Assembly: GCA_007131555.1 (NCBI GenBank)
Contig: SLQH01000223.1
Location: 1 to 6,371 of the forward strand
Length of the DNA: 6,371 nt
Reading direction: 5' to 3'
DNA from: Planctomycetota bacterium
GTDB lineage: Bacteria; Planctomycetota; UBA11346
The notes under the pieces were generated by a model. That model ran no database searches. It was not told the DNA's origin and saw only the letters and a program-made list of their open reading frames with translations. The position numbers were made by a program, and so were the translations under genes. Shown here in pieces: positions 4,446-6,371 of the stretch. The number at the start of each line of letters is the position of its first letter. Positions within the stretch are counted from its first letter, which is position 1.

Positions 4446-6371
4446 CTATCGCTGTTGCATCTGGGCGATCAGATGGCGGTAGTATTGGGCGCCAAAGCCG
4501 AAGCGGTCCTCCCCGGCAGCCTGGTTGAGCAGCTCAACGGCCTGTGATCGACGGTTTTCGGCGACCGCGATCATGGCGGCCACATAGAGGTTTTCATGAT
4601 TCTTGCCCAGATCGTCAGCGATGGCCAGCAGACGTTTGGCCTCGTCGAGGTCGCGGAAGTTGTTGACGGTGGCGGTGGCGAAGAGCAGGGCCAGATATTT
4701 GTAGGCATCGGATGACAGTTCATCAATGCTGAGGACGCCTTCGAAGATGTCGATGGCCTGTTCGTATTCGCCAGCATAGAGCGCGGCCCGACCATGGTCG
4801 CGATGCAGGGCCAGTTCATGCAGAATGCTGCGATCGCGGCGCTGGGCGAGACGGCGCAGGCCGTCAATGTCAGCATAGCCGCTCATGTCCAGGGCCTTGG
4901 CAAAGGATGCCATGGCGTCACGGCAGGCAGCACGGCGTTGTTCGTCGCGGCTCATCAAGCCCTGAACAAGAAGGGCGCGGGCCTGGGCCTGGTGGGCCCG
5001 CCAGTCATCCGGGGCCAATGCGAGCGCCCGGGCGGCAAAACGGCGGGCATTGGCCAGATTGAAGAACGAACCAAGGGCGGCTTCGGTGGCCCCGATGAAG
5101 TCGTCCGCCGTACGCGGTTCGATGGCCAGCATGTACTGCTTCCATTCCTCGTTGATGGAGTTTGGTTCGAAGCCGAAGATCTCGCGGAAGAAGGCCAGAT
5201 TGTCTTGCACCCCGCGTCGCCGGGTCAGTTCGCGGAAGTAGCGGTCGAGATGGCGCTGGTAGCGACCATCGTGGGCATAGAGCAGGTAGTACATCAAACC
5301 CCAGCCCTGAGGATAGTATTGGACCGGATAGGCCATGGCTCCCTGACGGGTGACCAGGTGGTTGAGTGACAGGCTTTGGCTGTTGAGCATGCCTTGCAAC
5401 TGCCATAAGCGGGCCCAGGGAATGGCATGGATATCAATGTGGTCTGGTCGCCGGATGGCATCCTCGAACATCACCGCTGGGCCTTCGTCGGACCAGGTGG
5501 GGATGTGACTGCGGCGTCCGGCCTGGACAGTGTTGTGCAGGATCAGGTGTGAAGTTTCGTGGAAGAGGGTGGACAGGGTCCGTTCCACCGATCCGGCGTA
5601 GAAGGCCCTGACGCCCTGGCCGCGCCCCCAACAATAGTAACCAAGGGTGCCCGGGCCGACCGGGATGCCGGCCTGGGCGGAATAGCGCATGAACTGGTCT
5701 TGGGTGGCGAAGACCTCCAGGGGGATGCGGGTCCGGAGTCGGGCCAGGCCGAAGACCTGTTGCAAGCGGTCGACGCAGAGGTCCATGGCGATGCCGATCT
5801 CGCGAGCCACCTGGTGCGAGGTATTGGTTTTGATAGCAAAGTGGCGGGTTTCGAACTCGAAGGCCTGATCCCAATCAGCCCGCATGCGGGTCATCTGGCG
5901 GAAGCGTTCCAGGCGTTGGTCCAGGCGTCGTTTGGCGGCGGGGGAGATCCAGCGGCCAAGATGGCGGACGTAGCCGCGTTGCTGGTAGTATTCATCTTCG
6001 CTGATCCACTGGCCGCGGTGTTGGACCATCCCAGGTCGCTGTTCCGGACTCTCACGTCGGTCTGGGGACGGACTGGGTTGAGGTTCTGGTTCAGGCTCAG
6101 GACGCGCTGTCTGCTGGCTGGTGGCTTGCTGGGCCGGCTCCTGTTCTTCATCTTCAGGGGCCGGTTCGGACGGAATCCTGGGGCGATCACGATGGACCCA
6201 GCGGCCATCGACCTGGCGATAGCCCAATACCGTGCGGGCGCCCCGATGGTCGGAATCAATAGCGATGGTTTTTTCCATCATCTGCTGTGATTCGCTGGTC
6301 ATGCCGATGCCACGGCACCACATGCCGAGCATGAAATGTCCTTGGGCATCATCACGGGCCAGATCATCCAG
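4446..6371 (-). CDS. DUF1570-like gluzincin-type protein with GRW modules and TPRs (5' end cut by window)
   Basis: The frame is open from the window edge to a TAG at 4448-4446, giving 641 visible residues; an ATG at 6332 is internal, since the frame continues upstream as LDDLARDDAQGHF. Numbering is from the first visible residue. A TPR-like N-terminal stretch (1-50) ends in LGYRQVDGRWV. A Pro/Glu/Gln-rich linker (about 63-113) follows, then two more short modules, GMVQHRGQW and GYVRHLGRW (about 113-143). The DUF1570-like domain (about 172-410) has HETSH (271-275, coded at 5561-5547) and WSDEG with E296, matching an HExxH...E zinc peptidase (gluzincin) site. TPR-like helices fill 426-641, for example EYEQAIDIFEGVLSIDE. 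The family's substrate is unknown and activity is inferred from the motif. A signal peptide, if any, lies outside the window. It is probably transcribed independently of or upstream of the kinase operon; the gap holds the structured element. Family assignment is good, function is open. Confidence 0.85.
   Translation of the reverse strand: MDDLARDDAQGHFMLGMWCRGIGMTSESQQMMEKTIAIDSDHRGARTVLGYRQVDGRWVHRDRPRIPSEPAPEDEEQEPAQQATSQQTARPEPEPEPQPSPSPDRRESPEQRPGMVQHRGQWISEDEYYQQRGYVRHLGRWISPAAKRRLDQRLERFRQMTRMRADWDQAFEFETRHFAIKTNTSHQVAREIGIAMDLCVDRLQQVFGLARLRTRIPLEVFATQDQFMRYSAQAGIPVGPGTLGYYCWGRGQGVRAFYAGSVERTLSTLFHETSHLILHNTVQAGRRSHIPTWSDEGPAVMFEDAIRRPDHIDIHAIPWARLWQLQGMLNSQSLSLNHLVTRQGAMAYPVQYYPQGWGLMYYLLYAHDGRYQRHLDRYFRELTRRRGVQDNLAFFREIFGFEPNSINEEWKQYMLAIEPRTADDFIGATEAALGSFFNLANARRFAARALALAPDDWRAHQAQARALLVQGLMSRDEQRRAACRDAMASFAKALDMSGYADIDGLRRLAQRRDRSILHELALHRDHGRAALYAGEYEQAIDIFEGVLSIDELSSDAYKYLALLFATATVNNFRDLDEAKRLLAIADDLGKNHENLYVAAMIAVAENRRSQAVELLNQAAGEDRFGFGAQYYRHLIAQMQQR

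Noticed and set aside
4431..4447. Hairpin AGCGT/ACGCT right at the stop codon of the DUF1570-like gene
   Set aside because: It has only a 5-bp stem with a 7-nt loop overlapping the stop codon and no U-tract, so it does not support an intrinsic terminator call.
5559..6290. Plus-strand open frame (243 codons) with a hydrophobic patch
   Set aside because: It is antisense to the DUF1570-like gene. The patch mirrors the Pro/Glu/Gln-rich linker read backwards.

Overview
The window is GC-rich and compactly coded, with all four recognisable genes on the minus strand. It looks like a bacterial chromosome, possibly from Planctomycetota or a relative. This rests on the leftmost-transcribed protein (4446-6371), which has the 'WCr..G...LGY...DGRWV' modules and DUF1570-type metallopeptidase fold that I associate with planctomycetal proteins. 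The assignment is an inference from family style and was not searched.

In transcription order (right to left) the layout is as follows. (1) 4446-6371 is a large TPR/DUF1570-like protein with an HExxH...E zinc-peptidase signature; its N-terminus lies outside the window. (2) 4238-4445 is a roughly 200-bp intergenic region unusually rich in nested inverted repeats and repeated words. It contains a 106-nt foldable element and a separate inverted repeat that covers the ribosome binding site of the next gene. (3) 2972-4237 is a soluble PAS histidine kinase with an N-terminal cysteine cluster. (4) 1581-2975 is an NtrC-type sigma54-dependent response regulator, translationally coupled to the kinase by a GTGA overlap. 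(5) 1319-1580 is an intergenic region with interleaved inverted repeats and a pair of tandem heptamers. (6) 1-1318 is a membrane-anchored SpoIID/LytB-domain protein, a candidate peptidoglycan lytic transglycosylase, running off the left edge.

The kinase and regulator form one two-component system: a cytosolic signal is sensed by the Cys/PAS region, phosphate passes from His to Asp, and sigma54 RNA polymerase is activated at unknown promoters. The flanking genes encode a likely envelope-acting peptidase-like protein and a cell-wall hydrolase, so a role in envelope maintenance is possible but rests only on gene order.

The most interesting item is the kinase leader (about 4242-4427). It has a nested three-stem fold followed by a stem that would hide the kinase Shine-Dalgarno sequence, plus a loop complementary to the region next to the anti-Shine-Dalgarno arm. 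This is the general architecture of a riboswitch or other cis-regulatory RNA, and it does not match any class I recognise. It is a hypothesis from hand-found pairings, not a computed fold. No tRNA, rRNA, CRISPR array, insertion sequence or convincing intrinsic terminator was seen.
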